A stretch of 24,543 bases of DNA from IMG/VR virus record IMGVR_UViG_3300046648_000147, positions 1 to 24,543 of that record, one strand, 5' to 3'. The translations under genes and the position numbers were made by a program. Position 1 is the first letter of the stretch; every line of letters begins with the position of its first letter. Origin of the DNA: a virus. Positions 1 to 8,866 of this stretch are shown one piece after another. The notes beneath the pieces were generated by a model. That model did not search any database. It had not been told where the DNA came from and saw nothing but the letters and a program-made list of their open reading frames with translations.

Positions 1-87
1 CGTTTTTTGAGTGCGGCAACTCATTGAAGGTGACGCCCATGCCGGTTAGGGTCGCCGCCTTGACGTATCGGTTCCGTGGGGATTTGT

Positions 88-372
88 GTGACAACAAGCA
101 TTCGATTTTGTGTGTTGGCGATCGGCTTTGCCTTATTGCCAATGGTCGCACAGGCGGAATGGTGTAGCGCGCAAAATCGCGTGGCACCGCACGCAACATC
201 AAATGGCAACAGAAACTTGATTGCAAAGGTGCTGTCGGCAGCACCCTTTTCGCTGCCTGCCGTTGTTACCCTGGTTGCCGCGTGGCGATCCCGATCGCTC
301 TCACTCGACAAAGAAGAATATCCCAGCCTCTTCGGCCGCCGCGAGAAATGCGTGCCGCGCCTCCTCTGGTGA
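88..372 (+). CDS. possible small secreted protein
   Basis: A GTG-started open frame of about 94 codons, preceded by a GGGGA ribosome-site-like stretch; another in-frame GTG lies at 76. The first 23 or so residues look like a Sec signal peptide: a short polar start, a hydrophobic core (LAIGFALLPM) and a VAQA cleavage site before EWC. The rest matches no family I know, and the last 70 bases run antisense to the DUF982 frame, where the peptide looks non-natural. It may be a decayed gene with a surviving signal peptide, or a chance frame. Confidence 0.25.
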   Translation: MTTSIRFCVLAIGFALLPMVAQAEWCSAQNRVAPHATSNGNRNLIAKVLSAAPFSLPAVVTLVAAWRSRSLSLDKEEYPSLFGRREKCVPRLLW

Positions 373-543
373 AATCGTGCCTTCGTGGGCACTGATTAGC
401 GCCTGCCTTGCAGCGTCGAAGGATTTGCCGTTCTCCTCCTCAGGCCACTGCTCCAGCAAATACTCCGCCGCCTTCTCAGTGCTGTTGATGACGACGTAAC
501 TGCCAACTCTGCGGGTTTCGATCCTGACGGGTCGTGTCCACCA
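301..543 (-). CDS. DUF982 family protein, start codon uncertain
   Basis: The frame encodes about 80 residues that fit the rhizobial DUF982 family: it begins WTRPVRIETRRVGSY, continues with EKAAEYLLEQWP in the middle, and ends with a helix ARHAFLAAAEEAGIF. Function is unknown for the family. There is no ATG, GTG or TTG in frame just before the conserved start. An ATG at 542-544 is out of frame by one base (it reads ATG-G-TGG, whereas ATG-TGG would give MWTRPV), and a GGGGA site lies at a sensible distance upstream of it. The frame stays open upstream to an ATG at 714, but those residues do not look conserved and would overlap the divergent gene at 686. Either the gene is frameshifted at its first codon, or a non-canonical start is used. 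It is probably host DNA rather than phage. Confidence 0.6.
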   Translation of the reverse strand, partial: WWTRPVRIETRRVGSYVVINSTEKAAEYLLEQWPEEENGKSFDAARQALISAHEGTISPEEARHAFLAAAEEAGIFFFVE

Positions 544-685
544 TTGCAGTGTTCCCCAGCAGGCCTTCGAAAGGCATTTGAAAAGCCCTTGAATAAGCCC
601 GCAGTTCGCATCATCTTCAGAGCGCTTGGCGGGCGGGCCAGCGTAGAATGCGGCAGACGAGGACCTTTTCAAGGGGTGTGTCCGC

Positions 686-1192
686 ATGAGCGAACCAGCG
701 AAATGGACCGACAAAATCCATTGGCTCTCCCATCATAAGGGAGAGGTAGCGTGTTTCCACTGCCCGCGCTGTGGCAAAAGCAAGAACTACGATGTCAATT
801 CGATGCTGAAGGTTCTTGGCGATATCGCCGTGCCTAGCCTTCCCGACGTCGTTTCCAAAGCGGTCGGCTGCCAGCACTTCGCTGAGGTCGGCTGGAACCG
901 TTGCCGAATGGCTCCGTCGTGGCCAGCATTCCAAAAAATCGACCTGGCCCCCTACGTCCAGATTCCGCGTGGATATCTAGCACTCGACGATACGGCGCTG
1001 GGCAAGATCTCCGAGTGGCAGATCGTCTACGGCAAATGCCGCTGCGGGCGTACACATTACATCGATCGGCGCGAACTCATCCGCAAGTATGGAGCAGACG
1101 CTATGACCAACGATCTGGCAAAGCGGTTGCTCTGCAAACGCTGCAAGAGGCGTGGCCTCGCCATCTTCATCTTCCGGACAGAACGGCGCTAG
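686..1192 (+). CDS. zinc-ribbon-like hypothetical protein
   Basis: A 168-residue protein with an AAGGGG ribosome-site-like stretch about 10 bases before the ATG. It carries cysteine pairs typical of metal-binding knuckles: CFHCPRCGK near residues 23-31, KCRCGR near 115, and CKRCKRRG near 152-159. The stretch RELIRKYGADAMTNDLAKRLLCKRC resembles the C-terminal motif of small alphaproteobacterial zinc-finger proteins of unknown role. It is one of the few plus-strand genes in the window and converges with the ORF at 1364-1711. It could be a host gene just outside the prophage or an accessory gene at the phage end; the sequence does not decide this. Confidence 0.7.
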   Translation: MSEPAKWTDKIHWLSHHKGEVACFHCPRCGKSKNYDVNSMLKVLGDIAVPSLPDVVSKAVGCQHFAEVGWNRCRMAPSWPAFQKIDLAPYVQIPRGYLALDDTALGKISEWQIVYGKCRCGRTHYIDRRELIRKYGADAMTNDLAKRLLCKRCKRRGLAIFIFRTERR

Positions 1193-1333
1193 CGTCTAAT
1201 CGCAGGTAGTGATGACCTCCCGAACGTCCTTAGAGCGACCCTAACCCTGAACGGAATAGCTACAACCGGCCCGCTCCATCCGGAACTTCGAGAAGGTGTC
1301 GAAGACGCCTGGAACCGCGTTCAAAGACAATAT

Positions 1334-1364
1334 GAAGCGTCCCGAATGCGGCCGAGAACGCTTC
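1334..1364. terminator. weak inverted repeat between convergent genes
   Basis: GAAGCGT and ACGCTTC form a perfect 7-bp inverted repeat with a 17-base loop, in the 171-base gap between two convergent genes. No clear U-tract follows on either strand, so its role as a terminator is only suggested by position. I saw nothing else in the gap from 1193 to 1363. Confidence 0.25.
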
Positions 1365-1711
1365 TAAAACGCTTCGTCCGGCAGTATCTCGGGATAATTG
1401 GCCAACTCACTCTCGCGCCAGCGACTCGCTGTGTAAGCAGGAAATGTCGGAATCCAAATCATAGTTCGCTTACCGTTTGGCGGGCCGTCTACCCGCACAT
1501 GCAAGAGTGAGGTCTGGTTTGGTTTTCGGATCGAAGCACCTATCACCTCAATTGGTGAAAGCTCCCTGGAGGCAAGCCGTTGCAAAATGGTGGCAACCTC
1601 CCCATCACTAAGATTGCCCGCTAACCGCTTTCGAAACACCGTTTCAGAACTCCGTGTGATCTCGACAATCCAATATCGCTTGTCGCGAGCGGGTTGGCGC
1701 TTTGCCGACAT
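1364..1711 (-). CDS. hypothetical protein
   Basis: A 115-residue protein that I do not recognise. It has a basic N-terminus (SAKRQPARDKRYW), a likely beta strand (YWIVEITRSSETVF), a helical segment with DGEVATILQRLAS, and a tryptophan-containing C-terminal part (SRWRESELANYP). No membrane segment or signal peptide is visible. Base composition appears lower in GC than the phage genes to its right. The start at 1711 has an AAGGG site immediately upstream, and both the site and the ATG fall in the arm of a 9-bp inverted repeat, suggesting translational or operator control. Its place beyond the tail fibre genes is where Mu-like phages often carry accessory genes, but it could equally be host DNA. 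Confidence 0.6.
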   Translation of the reverse strand: MSAKRQPARDKRYWIVEITRSSETVFRKRLAGNLSDGEVATILQRLASRELSPIEVIGASIRKPNQTSLLHVRVDGPPNGKRTMIWIPTFPAYTASRWRESELANYPEILPDEAF

Positions 1712-1751
1712 AGTCCCTTACCCCCATCGTCTTTCCTGCTATGGGACTATG
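1709..1751 (-). promoter_or_regulatory. inverted repeat covering RBS and start codon
   Basis: CATAGTCCC (1709-1717) and GGGACTATG (1743-1751) form a perfect 9-bp inverted repeat with a 25-base loop. In the minus-strand transcript the 3' arm holds the AAGGG Shine-Dalgarno site and the AUG of the ORF ending at 1364, so folding would hide the translation start. It could also serve as a dyad operator for a DNA-binding protein. Confidence 0.5.
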
Positions 1752-1916
1752 ACATCGCTTTAGGTTGGCGTCGAGGGCTCTTAAGCAGCAGCGAATATTC
1801 ACCATTTCAAAAAACCTTCGAGTCAGTCACGAATTTGACCGCCCCCCAGGGTACGGCTGTGACAGTTATCGAATGACGCTGTCGGACGGGTTAGGCTGCC
1901 AAACTTTGGCCCCGCC

Positions 1917-1940
1917 GTTCGGGTGCTCAAACACCCGAAC
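1917..1940 (-). terminator. hairpin after the last tail gene
   Basis: GTTCGGGTG and CACCCGAAC form a perfect 9-bp stem with a 6-base loop, 30 bases past the stop codon of the LamG-like gene. Position and strength suit an end-of-operon terminator for the late transcript. There is no U-tract on the minus strand (the stem is followed by GGCGGGGCC), so it is not a classical intrinsic terminator. Confidence 0.5.
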
Positions 1941-1969
1941 CGCCTGGCCGCGCGACCGATCTTAGATGG

Positions 1970-2794
1970 TCAACCGCGTCCCCGCGCCACGGCGAGTGCG
2001 AAAAGGGCATCACTTGTCTTGATGATTTCCGTTGGGTCCAGAGCGCGGCTATAGATTGCCGCCGCCTCATAGGTGATAGTGCCGGCGCGGGCGTTCTGAT
2101 GGATGCCGCCCATCCGGACCGGCAGCAACGGCGAACCGCCATTGGCGAGTACTGCCGGATTGGCAATCGTAGGGCCGCCTTTATCGAACTTGCCGTCCTT
2201 ATAGCGGCCAAGGACGAACTTGCCCGCTCCATCGTGCGACATGAATAGTGTGTGGAACGCACCCACCTTGGCGACCCATGGGCGCAACAACTGGTCGCCC
2301 TCGTTGACGGCAGTTCCCATGTTGTAGTGGGAGCCGTAAATGCCATGCGGGCTGCCGCTGGCGAAAGGCTGACCGGCTTCGATCGAAAGAAAGAACCAGA
2401 ACCCCGTGCTGAAGCTATTGCCGACTGCAAAGACGCCCTGCGACTGACTGGCTGCCGGAAACGCCGCCAGGCTGACACCGAATACAACGGTCCATGCCTT
2501 GGTCACGTCCAGCGTCGGCCCAGTGACTGCCCGCCAGCCTTTGATCACCATCCCGCCGCCACCCGGCGCAGGTACGTTGGAATTGCTGGCATCCGGGGTA
2601 ATACCCTCAAACGGAAACACCCCTGCGGTGATCTCGTCGCGCACACCGTTCGCATAGTCGGTCTCGGTAAGCTTGAAGAGATTGGCCAGCCCGAAGGACG
2701 GAAAGCCGTCGTCGCGCAGCGGGACGAGCCGGGGACCGACTGCGCCCAATGGGGCTGAAATGTTCATTTTCTCAACCAGGGTAGACGTAACCAT
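1970..2794 (-). CDS. LamG/ConA-like tail-associated protein
   Basis: A 274-residue protein, last in the tail cluster, overlapping the stop codon of the fibre gene by one base (TGATG). The C-terminal half looks like a concanavalin A/LamG beta-sandwich: a strand with KAWTVVFGVSLAAF, a central GKFVLGRYKDGKF strand pair, and the closing motif YEAAAIYSRALDPTEI, which is typical of LamG-like domains. These domains bind carbohydrate, and phage examples sit at the tip of fibres or on adhesin subunits. I infer a receptor-binding or fibre-accessory role alongside the esterase-bearing fibre. No signal peptide is present, as expected for a virion part. The length looks complete. Confidence 0.7.
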   Translation of the reverse strand: MVTSTLVEKMNISAPLGAVGPRLVPLRDDGFPSFGLANLFKLTETDYANGVRDEITAGVFPFEGITPDASNSNVPAPGGGGMVIKGWRAVTGPTLDVTKAWTVVFGVSLAAFPAASQSQGVFAVGNSFSTGFWFFLSIEAGQPFASGSPHGIYGSHYNMGTAVNEGDQLLRPWVAKVGAFHTLFMSHDGAGKFVLGRYKDGKFDKGGPTIANPAVLANGGSPLLPVRMGGIHQNARAGTITYEAAAIYSRALDPTEIIKTSDALFALAVARGRG

Positions 2795-5115
2795 CAGGTC
2801 CTCACAGCTTTGATGAAGGGGAATGCATAGTTGTGCAGCGGGTAGTATTTTCCCTGGTGCTGGCCGTAGGCCGGATCAGAGAATTGGTAGACGCTCATCG
2901 CCATATCACTGTCGACGATGTTACCGACCGCGAACGGAGCGGAAATGCCAACGACTGAGCCGATGATGGGCGTGCCAAAGGTGGCGGCATCACCGCGCAG
3001 GATCGTCTTCCCACCTGAGAAGCGAAGATCGCGGATGCAGGGATTGAAGCTGCCGCCTCCCTGGATGACGTACATTGCGCCGTTGCGCAGGCCCGGCAGG
3101 AACTGGTCGCGGACGTCGCCGTTAAATACCAACTCCTTGGTGGCGTTGCCGTTGGCATAGGCCACGCCGTCCTGGACGGATTCAAGGACGGCCGTGCTGT
3201 TGTAGCCGAACTTCTCACCCATGTACTCGACCAGGAAATTGCCACCAGCGGCAATCGTTGTGCCGGTGATGATGGCAATCGTATCGTCGGAGATGATGCT
3301 GACCGATGTGATGGAGGCTTGCGCTCCCACGGCGTCCAGCGTACCGGCGAAGACCCGGAGACCGGCATTAGCGACGGGGAAGACGAATTCCGTGTCCAGC
3401 CGGAGCGGCTTATAGGGCACATCGAACTGGACGCGAATCTCATTATTGCCGACGCGCCAGACGTCTTTGATCAAGAGCACCTTTTCGCGACGCCCAAGTT
3501 TCAGGATGCGATGCTGCAGCTTGCCGATGTATTCGCCCACCCAGCGATTGCCGTCGGCCGTCATGTGCAGGACATCGCCATACTTGCGATGACTCGGATC
3601 AAGAGCCGGATCGAGCTGAGAGTTGATCGCGTTCGGAGCAAAATAGTTCGGAGCCGTCAGGTGGATATGCGCGTCTCGGCTGGCAGCGTCCTGGAGGGCA
3701 TTGCCAATCAGCGGATAGCGCCCACAGATCGCCCACATAGGCATCGGCGCGACGCCGCCGACCAGAGCTTTGCGGGATGCTTCCTGCGCAGCGCGAAGCG
3801 CGATCAGGTTATCCCTCCATGCGTTCTGCACAGTTGTAAAGGGCTGGACCGCACCTGTGGGGGTGAGCTTCAATGCAGAGGATTCCGCCTCGCCCTGGGC
3901 GAAGATTACCCCGCCAAATCCATAAGTCATGCCAAGAGCTTCGGCTTTGGCCTTTGCCCGCCGCATATCGTCTTCGAACAGCTTGTAATAGCCCTTCTGC
4001 TCGGGGTCGTCAGGCATCAGTGCCGAAAGATAGATGCCGCCGGTAGACGAGCTGCTGGTCAGGATATGCGGCTTGGCGTTCTCCAGGTTGCCTGTATGAT
4101 AACGGCCGCCGACCCCGCTAAGTTTGAACTGCGCGGTCATGCCCGTGCTGAAGAACTCGCCCTGGCCATTGCCGTGATCCTGTTCATACAGTGGCACGAA
4201 ATCAAACATTCCATCGCCGCGACCGAGGGCTCCTTGAAAGGTCGGCCCATAGATGAAGTTCCAGGTCTGCATTCCCATCGCGAACTTGATATTACCGAGG
4301 TTCTGGAATGCGCCGGATACGACTGGCAAAGCGTCCGCGCCGCCAGCATTGGACTGGCCGTAGATCGCGAAATGGAGCACATCCGGAAAATCGGTGGGCT
4401 GTTCGAGGCCGCGAATGTATGGCCGCTTGCCGTCGCGACGAAGAACGATGGCGAGAATGTTCGAGTCCCCGAACGTCACGACTTTGGAATAAACGGCGTC
4501 CTGAGACAGATCGTGTCGATGGACATCGAAGGGTATTCCCTCCTGCGTAAGGCCCCCCTCAAGGGTATAATCATCGTAAGTGCGAACACGGGCCAGATTA
4601 TGCCCTGCATACTGAAACACAGAAATCGGCGCGGGAGCGTCGGCCTTTCGTGCATCCAGGTCTGCCACGTCGCTGTTGCGCGCGTCCGCCTCTTCCGCCA
4701 GCGCCGACGTGTCAGCCTTGGTAGCCTGCAGATCGGCAATGCCCTGTTCCAAACCAGCCTGATCGAAAAAGTCGCCGGTTCTGGTCCAACCGGTTGGAGG
4801 CACGGCGCAGCTGAAGGTCCCGCTGTTTTGGACTGTTTGCCCCGTGACCGGATCGACATGCGTGCCGCTATCTGTCTTTGCGACCGTTCCTCCCTGCAGG
4901 CGCTCCCCTACAGTGACCTTCAGCTCGTCCCAGGTTCTGGCATCCTTGCGCCCCAATTGTGCGCCTTGGATCTTGTCGGCAATCTCTCCCGTTGCCGCCA
5001 GTTGCGTCGCGAGATCGCCGATCGGCTGCACCAACGTATTGCCGCTTCGATTGACGACGACGCCATCAGAGATCGGCGTGAGCGCCAAATTCGGAGTTTT
5101 GATGCCGTTATCCAT
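2794..5115 (-). CDS. tail fibre/spike with SGNH esterase domain
   Basis: A 773-residue structural protein. Residues 1-120 are a fibre head with repeated short strands (NGIKTPNLALTPIS, and later VTGQTVQNSG). Residues 126-160 form a heptad-like stretch (IADLQATKADTSALAEE) suited to a trimeric coiled coil. Residues about 245-535 match the sialate O-acetylesterase/SGNH fold: block I GQSNAGG with nucleophile Ser255, block III IFAQGEAES near 405-411, and block V LHMTADGNRW with the likely catalytic His517. The C-terminus is beta-rich. I infer removal of O-acetyl groups from surface polysaccharide during adsorption. An AGGGG ribosome site overlaps the stop of the upstream J gene, 9 bases away. Confidence 0.85.
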   Translation of the reverse strand: MDNGIKTPNLALTPISDGVVVNRSGNTLVQPIGDLATQLAATGEIADKIQGAQLGRKDARTWDELKVTVGERLQGGTVAKTDSGTHVDPVTGQTVQNSGTFSCAVPPTGWTRTGDFFDQAGLEQGIADLQATKADTSALAEEADARNSDVADLDARKADAPAPISVFQYAGHNLARVRTYDDYTLEGGLTQEGIPFDVHRHDLSQDAVYSKVVTFGDSNILAIVLRRDGKRPYIRGLEQPTDFPDVLHFAIYGQSNAGGADALPVVSGAFQNLGNIKFAMGMQTWNFIYGPTFQGALGRGDGMFDFVPLYEQDHGNGQGEFFSTGMTAQFKLSGVGGRYHTGNLENAKPHILTSSSSTGGIYLSALMPDDPEQKGYYKLFEDDMRRAKAKAEALGMTYGFGGVIFAQGEAESSALKLTPTGAVQPFTTVQNAWRDNLIALRAAQEASRKALVGGVAPMPMWAICGRYPLIGNALQDAASRDAHIHLTAPNYFAPNAINSQLDPALDPSHRKYGDVLHMTADGNRWVGEYIGKLQHRILKLGRREKVLLIKDVWRVGNNEIRVQFDVPYKPLRLDTEFVFPVANAGLRVFAGTLDAVGAQASITSVSIISDDTIAIITGTTIAAGGNFLVEYMGEKFGYNSTAVLESVQDGVAYANGNATKELVFNGDVRDQFLPGLRNGAMYVIQGGGSFNPCIRDLRFSGGKTILRGDAATFGTPIIGSVVGISAPFAVGNIVDSDMAMSVYQFSDPAYGQHQGKYYPLHNYAFPFIKAVRT

Positions 5116-5124
5116 TCGTTGCCC

Positions 5125-7824
5125 CTATCGAATGTTGATGGTGAACGGGCCGGCCATCGGACCGGGCACACCGTCTGCGTTTTGTGGTTCAAGCCAAAAG
5201 AAGTGGAGACCGGCTGCCAGGCTGGTCGTGGTCTCTTCAAAGAGAACTGCGTTGTCGATCGAGCCGACGAACGCCGCTGACGCACGAAATGTCAGAGTGG
5301 TATTGCCGGCCACGGCCTGGATGCGATCGGAGAAGTCGCCGTTGGCGGACTTAGCGATCCCGGCCGCCGTGGTGCCACCGGTCAACTGCGGCGTCAGCGT
5401 GCCGCCCGTGACGCCTGAGAGCGTGCCAGCAATCCGGTAATATTTCCCCGCCGCCAGCTCGCGATCCTGTGACAAATTGCTGGCCGTGCCGGCCGTATGA
5501 TTTGCTACCCCGCCTGCGACCGCCCAGCCGGATCCCAACGACCAGCTCGACCCGCCGTCAAAGCCGCCATCGGCCAGAAGATTGGACCGTGTGGTGTCGC
5601 CAACTGACGTGCTATAGCCGCGAGAAGGCTCGACGGTGATCGGTTCCCCAATCGCATCCGTTGAGCGAAGGACAGTTGACGATAGCGAATGATAGATCTG
5701 AAGCTTTGTTGTCGCTGCATCGGCGGTCGTCGAGAACATCACGACTGCGCCGCCCAATAGCGCACCGACCGAGATCATGCTTGCGTCCAACGCCTGCGGC
5801 AGTGCCGCATCTTGCGCGCCGATCGTGACGTTGACGACGACCGTGAACTCCCCGGCTTGACCTGCCGCATTGAGTGCGGCGGCGCGGATCTGCACCGGTT
5901 GCCCGGTGTTATAGCCGGGGATCGAACGGCCGCCGTCGACAGCAGGAAAATCGATGCTATTCCACGTCGTCGCGCCATTGAACCTATGCTGAATGCGGAA
6001 GGACACGGTAGGCACCGAGCCGGAGCCTGGGCGCAGATTGACTTGCAGACCACCTTCCACCTCGGTCCCGGAAATCCCAGTGGCGATCGACGCAAACACG
6101 GGCGCTGCCGGAAGACCGTTGTTGTTGCCGATGTCATCGCCAACGCGCCCGGACCACGGTTCAGGGACCTCGGCATCTGTCAATTCGTCGATGATGGGAG
6201 CCGCGTCGACCATCGTGTAGATGCTCGACATGTCCTGGCCGGCCTCAACTCTGGTGACGACCAGCGGAAAGCTCTCCGTAAGCGCTTCGCCAAACATGAT
6301 CAGATCGCCGGCCTGCGGCATGACGCCGTCGTCGCTGGTCTCGATGACCACCGCATTGCCTGGCTTGGTTACGAGCTGACGAACAATGCTATTCCCGATC
6401 GTATCTTCAGCGGAGAATACGCGGAACCGGACAGCGTAAGCGCGCCCGGCGACCATCGTGGTCACGTCTTCGAGTTCGATCAGGCGACCCATTACCGAGC
6501 GAACTCGTGTAGCGAGCTGGGTGCGCTCCAGGACGTCAAAGCTGCCGACGACCTTGTCGCCTCGCGTTGCAGTGCGAATGGGACCGTCGACTGTCACCGT
6601 GTGGACATCCGGCCGGTAAAGCGCCTCGTACATGCGGCGGCGCGCCTCGCGCCATATTTCGTCCGGATTGGTCTTGCCGGGCAGTTCGAGCTGCTCTGTC
6701 AGCAGGATATCGCCGCTATGTCCCGGCCACGGGACAAGGCGCTCGGCCTGCTTGTAGTCGTTGGTTTCGTCGAGGAACTGAACGCGGAAGCCATGCGGGT
6801 GCTCGGCATACGTCCGGGTGGACTGGAAGTCGCTGCTATTGCGGGGGGTGAAATGATCGACGACCAGTGTCTGCGGCCGATCGATGACAACGCCCCATCG
6901 GACACCATCATGGCGAGGTGCGGCACGGCCCGCCGCCGCGATCTCCTTGAGGACGTCCTCAAGCGTACTCTCCTCATCAAGCACCTTGTTGAAAGAAAGT
7001 CCCTTGGCAACGCAGAACTCGTGCCATTCCTCGATCTGGGTGAAGTTTATCCCGATGTCGGCGACAGGCTTCGGGTTCGCGGGCGATTGCAGCGCCAGGC
7101 GGAACAGCGAAGCCGGGTTCTTGGTCATGCGGTATATCCACGTCCTGGACGAGCTATCCCAGTCCAGGCAGCGCCGGCGCGCGCGCCCGTTGAAATTGTC
7201 GAGGGCGCCGTTGAGCTGGTAAGTGGCCTTAATCCGCACCGCCACCAACGCCAGGGGCGCGGTGAAATTGAGCGGATACTCGGGACGCAGAGTTTGAAGA
7301 GCAACCCAGGTCGAACGGCCCTGCGTTTGTTGGCTGGTGAACTCGTCCGTCAGCCGGTTGCACTCGATGTCATAGCGTCCCCGCAACGGGAAGTTCCAGG
7401 TGTACTGCCGATAGAAGCCTTCGAACTTCTTGGCCGAGAGGTTCAGCGTGACGACTTCGGTCCATTCCGTCGTTCCCGTGGGTCTCTGTCGAATGCGGAT
7501 CTGTACCGAGACCGATTTCTGCTTGCCCTTGTCGTCAACCTTGCCGAGGCCGGCCGGGAAGCCAAAGATCACGGATGCGCCGCTGGCGTCCGGGCCTGTC
7601 GAGCGGATGATCGGCGTGTCTATCCCCGGCCCGTCGATCTCGTTGCCCTGATCGTCCCGATGTTCCGGCCGGGCCAATTCCGCGCCGACGCTCTCCTCAA
7701 CGATCTGCGTCGAGTAGAGCGTGAGTGGCCAATCCAGCGGTTGCCCCTCGCGGTACTCGATCTGGATCCCGGCGTATCGCCGATCTGGAAGTCGCTGAGA
7801 GCCACGTCTCCATAGCCAAAGCAA
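5125..7824 (-). pseudogene. tail tip protein J, large C-terminal fragment
   Basis: An open frame of 899 codons holding most of a lambda J/host-specificity-type tail tip protein. The genuine protein begins near residue 16 (RYAGIQIEYREGQPLDWPL); the first 15 residues are an out-of-frame read-through of the upstream gene. J-type features include PLTLYSTQIVEESVGAEL, the NFNGRARRRCLDWD region, the EEWHEFCVAKGLSFN region, and fibronectin-like strands near 560-660. Residues about 747-865 resemble a galactose-binding/CBM-like module (SNLLADGGFDGGSSW to SIDNAVLFEE). In relatives this region continues directly from the IGDTP segment, here encoded in another frame at 7770. The two pieces are therefore one gene split by a frameshift near 7768-7779. 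J forms the tail tip and helps contact the receptor, so the split should impair infection. Confidence 0.8.
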
Positions 7825-8444
7825 AAGATCGCGCGGATATACTGGAGGTCGCCGACGACCTCAGTGTAGGACGTCGCGGCAAAGGGCGGCGCATACCGGA
7901 CTTCGCCCATGATCATCGGAACGACGCCATTCGGATCGAGCTTGTTCTGCCATCCGGTGATCTGATAGCTCGTCGACTTGTCGTTCTTGGCCTTGGTTGG
8001 CGGGATCAGTGCATTGATCAAAAGGTTGCCGAGGACAGTGACGCCCAGGGCCGTAATGCCAGCCCATGCGCCTGCGGATAATCCAAACGTGCCGGCCAAC
8101 GCCGGGCCAAGCCATACCTGTCCGATAGCGATCGCCGCGATTGACACGACAACCGAGAGGATCGATCGGAGTGCATCCTTTCCAGGCACGATCCGGATGA
8201 CAACATGCACGCCAGGGCGCGGCCTGACACGCGCCCAATGCTCCGGCGCAACGATGACGCTGCCGCGTTCGGTGACCAGTGCGACGCGGGCGTGAGCGAG
8301 GTCCTGGACGGTTGCCCGTGGCAAGGCAAGGTTCACGATCTCGGCGATCGTTAGACCGGACGGCAGCTCCATCGTGATGCGAGCCGAGCCGGGATCAAGG
8401 AGCGGAGCCGCGAGAACGGGTATGATGTCGGTTTGACCGATCAT
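7620..8444 (-). pseudogene. tail tip protein J, N-terminal fragment
   Basis: The start of the J-type gene. Residues 1-85 are a small N-terminal domain; residues 92-148 are strongly hydrophobic and Ala/Gly-rich (SVVVSIAAIAIG, GITALGVTVLGN), as usual in this family. Residues 160-225 carry the conserved block ending YIRAIFCFGYGDVALSDFQIGDTP. The coding similarity ends at Pro225 (codon 7770-7772). The remaining 49 residues are Arg/Ser-rich, run through the neighbouring frame and look like read-through to a chance stop. The start overlaps the stop of the NlpC/P60 gene as ATGA. Homologues normally have several more residues between IGDTP and the IQIEYREG block, so a small deletion rather than a single-base change is likely. 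Confidence 0.75.
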
Positions 8445-8866
8445 TGAGCCGCCCTCGAACGCATTTCAAAGTGCCTGTAAATCCCGGTCAGGCGGTGCGC
8501 CCAGCGGCCCGAATGATAGTGCTCAAGGCGCGAGTGATGGTCGGCGGAAACATGCAGCATCAGTCCTGGCGAAACGACAACGCCGACATGCGTGTCGAGA
8601 TGGCCGCGCCGAAATACAACAATGTCAAAAGTTGCCGCCTGGACGACTCTCGTCCACGTCTCGCTAACGGCGGCCGAGCTGATCAATGCGTCCAGCTCGC
8701 GACGCTCCTCCCGCGACGTATATTGCTCTATGTAGCCCGGCAACTCGATGCCGAGGCTCTCGGCGTAAACCAGCTTGGCGAGCCCCCAGCAGTCGATGCC
8801 AGCGCGATCGCGGCCGAATTCGACATAGTGGATGCCAACAAAGTCGTTGCTCCAGGCCGCGCTCAT
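8441..8866 (-). CDS. NlpC/P60-family tail peptidase
   Basis: A 141-residue cysteine peptidase of the phage NlpC/P60 type, found at the tail tip of siphophages where it cuts cell-wall peptides during entry or takes part in tip assembly. The catalytic cysteine is in GIDCWGLAKLVYAE (near residue 26), the catalytic histidine in THVGVVV (near 98), and a third polar residue is offered by MLHVSADHH. Its length is normal for the phage family. It overlaps the genes on both sides by ATGA junctions, so it is translated as part of the tail-tip block with DUF1833 and J. No signal peptide is present. Confidence 0.9.
   Translation of the reverse strand: MSAAWSNDFVGIHYVEFGRDRAGIDCWGLAKLVYAESLGIELPGYIEQYTSREERRELDALISSAAVSETWTRVVQAATFDIVVFRRGHLDTHVGVVVSPGLMLHVSADHHSRLEHYHSGRWAHRLTGIYRHFEMRSRAAQ

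Noticed and set aside
3319-5280. Long plus-strand open frame of 653 codons
   Set aside because: It runs antisense to the SGNH fibre gene, has an Arg/His/Ile-rich composition and no recognisable domain; the minus-strand frame has clear motifs. It is a high-GC shadow frame.
5812-7815. Long plus-strand open frame of 667 codons
   Set aside because: Antisense to the J gene and without domain sense. Typical shadow in high-GC DNA.
7620-7824. Programmed ribosomal frameshift joining the two J pieces
   Set aside because: No slippery heptamer was seen near 7770, the shift lies in the N-terminal third of a J-type gene where it is not known, and residues appear to be missing. A mutation is more likely.
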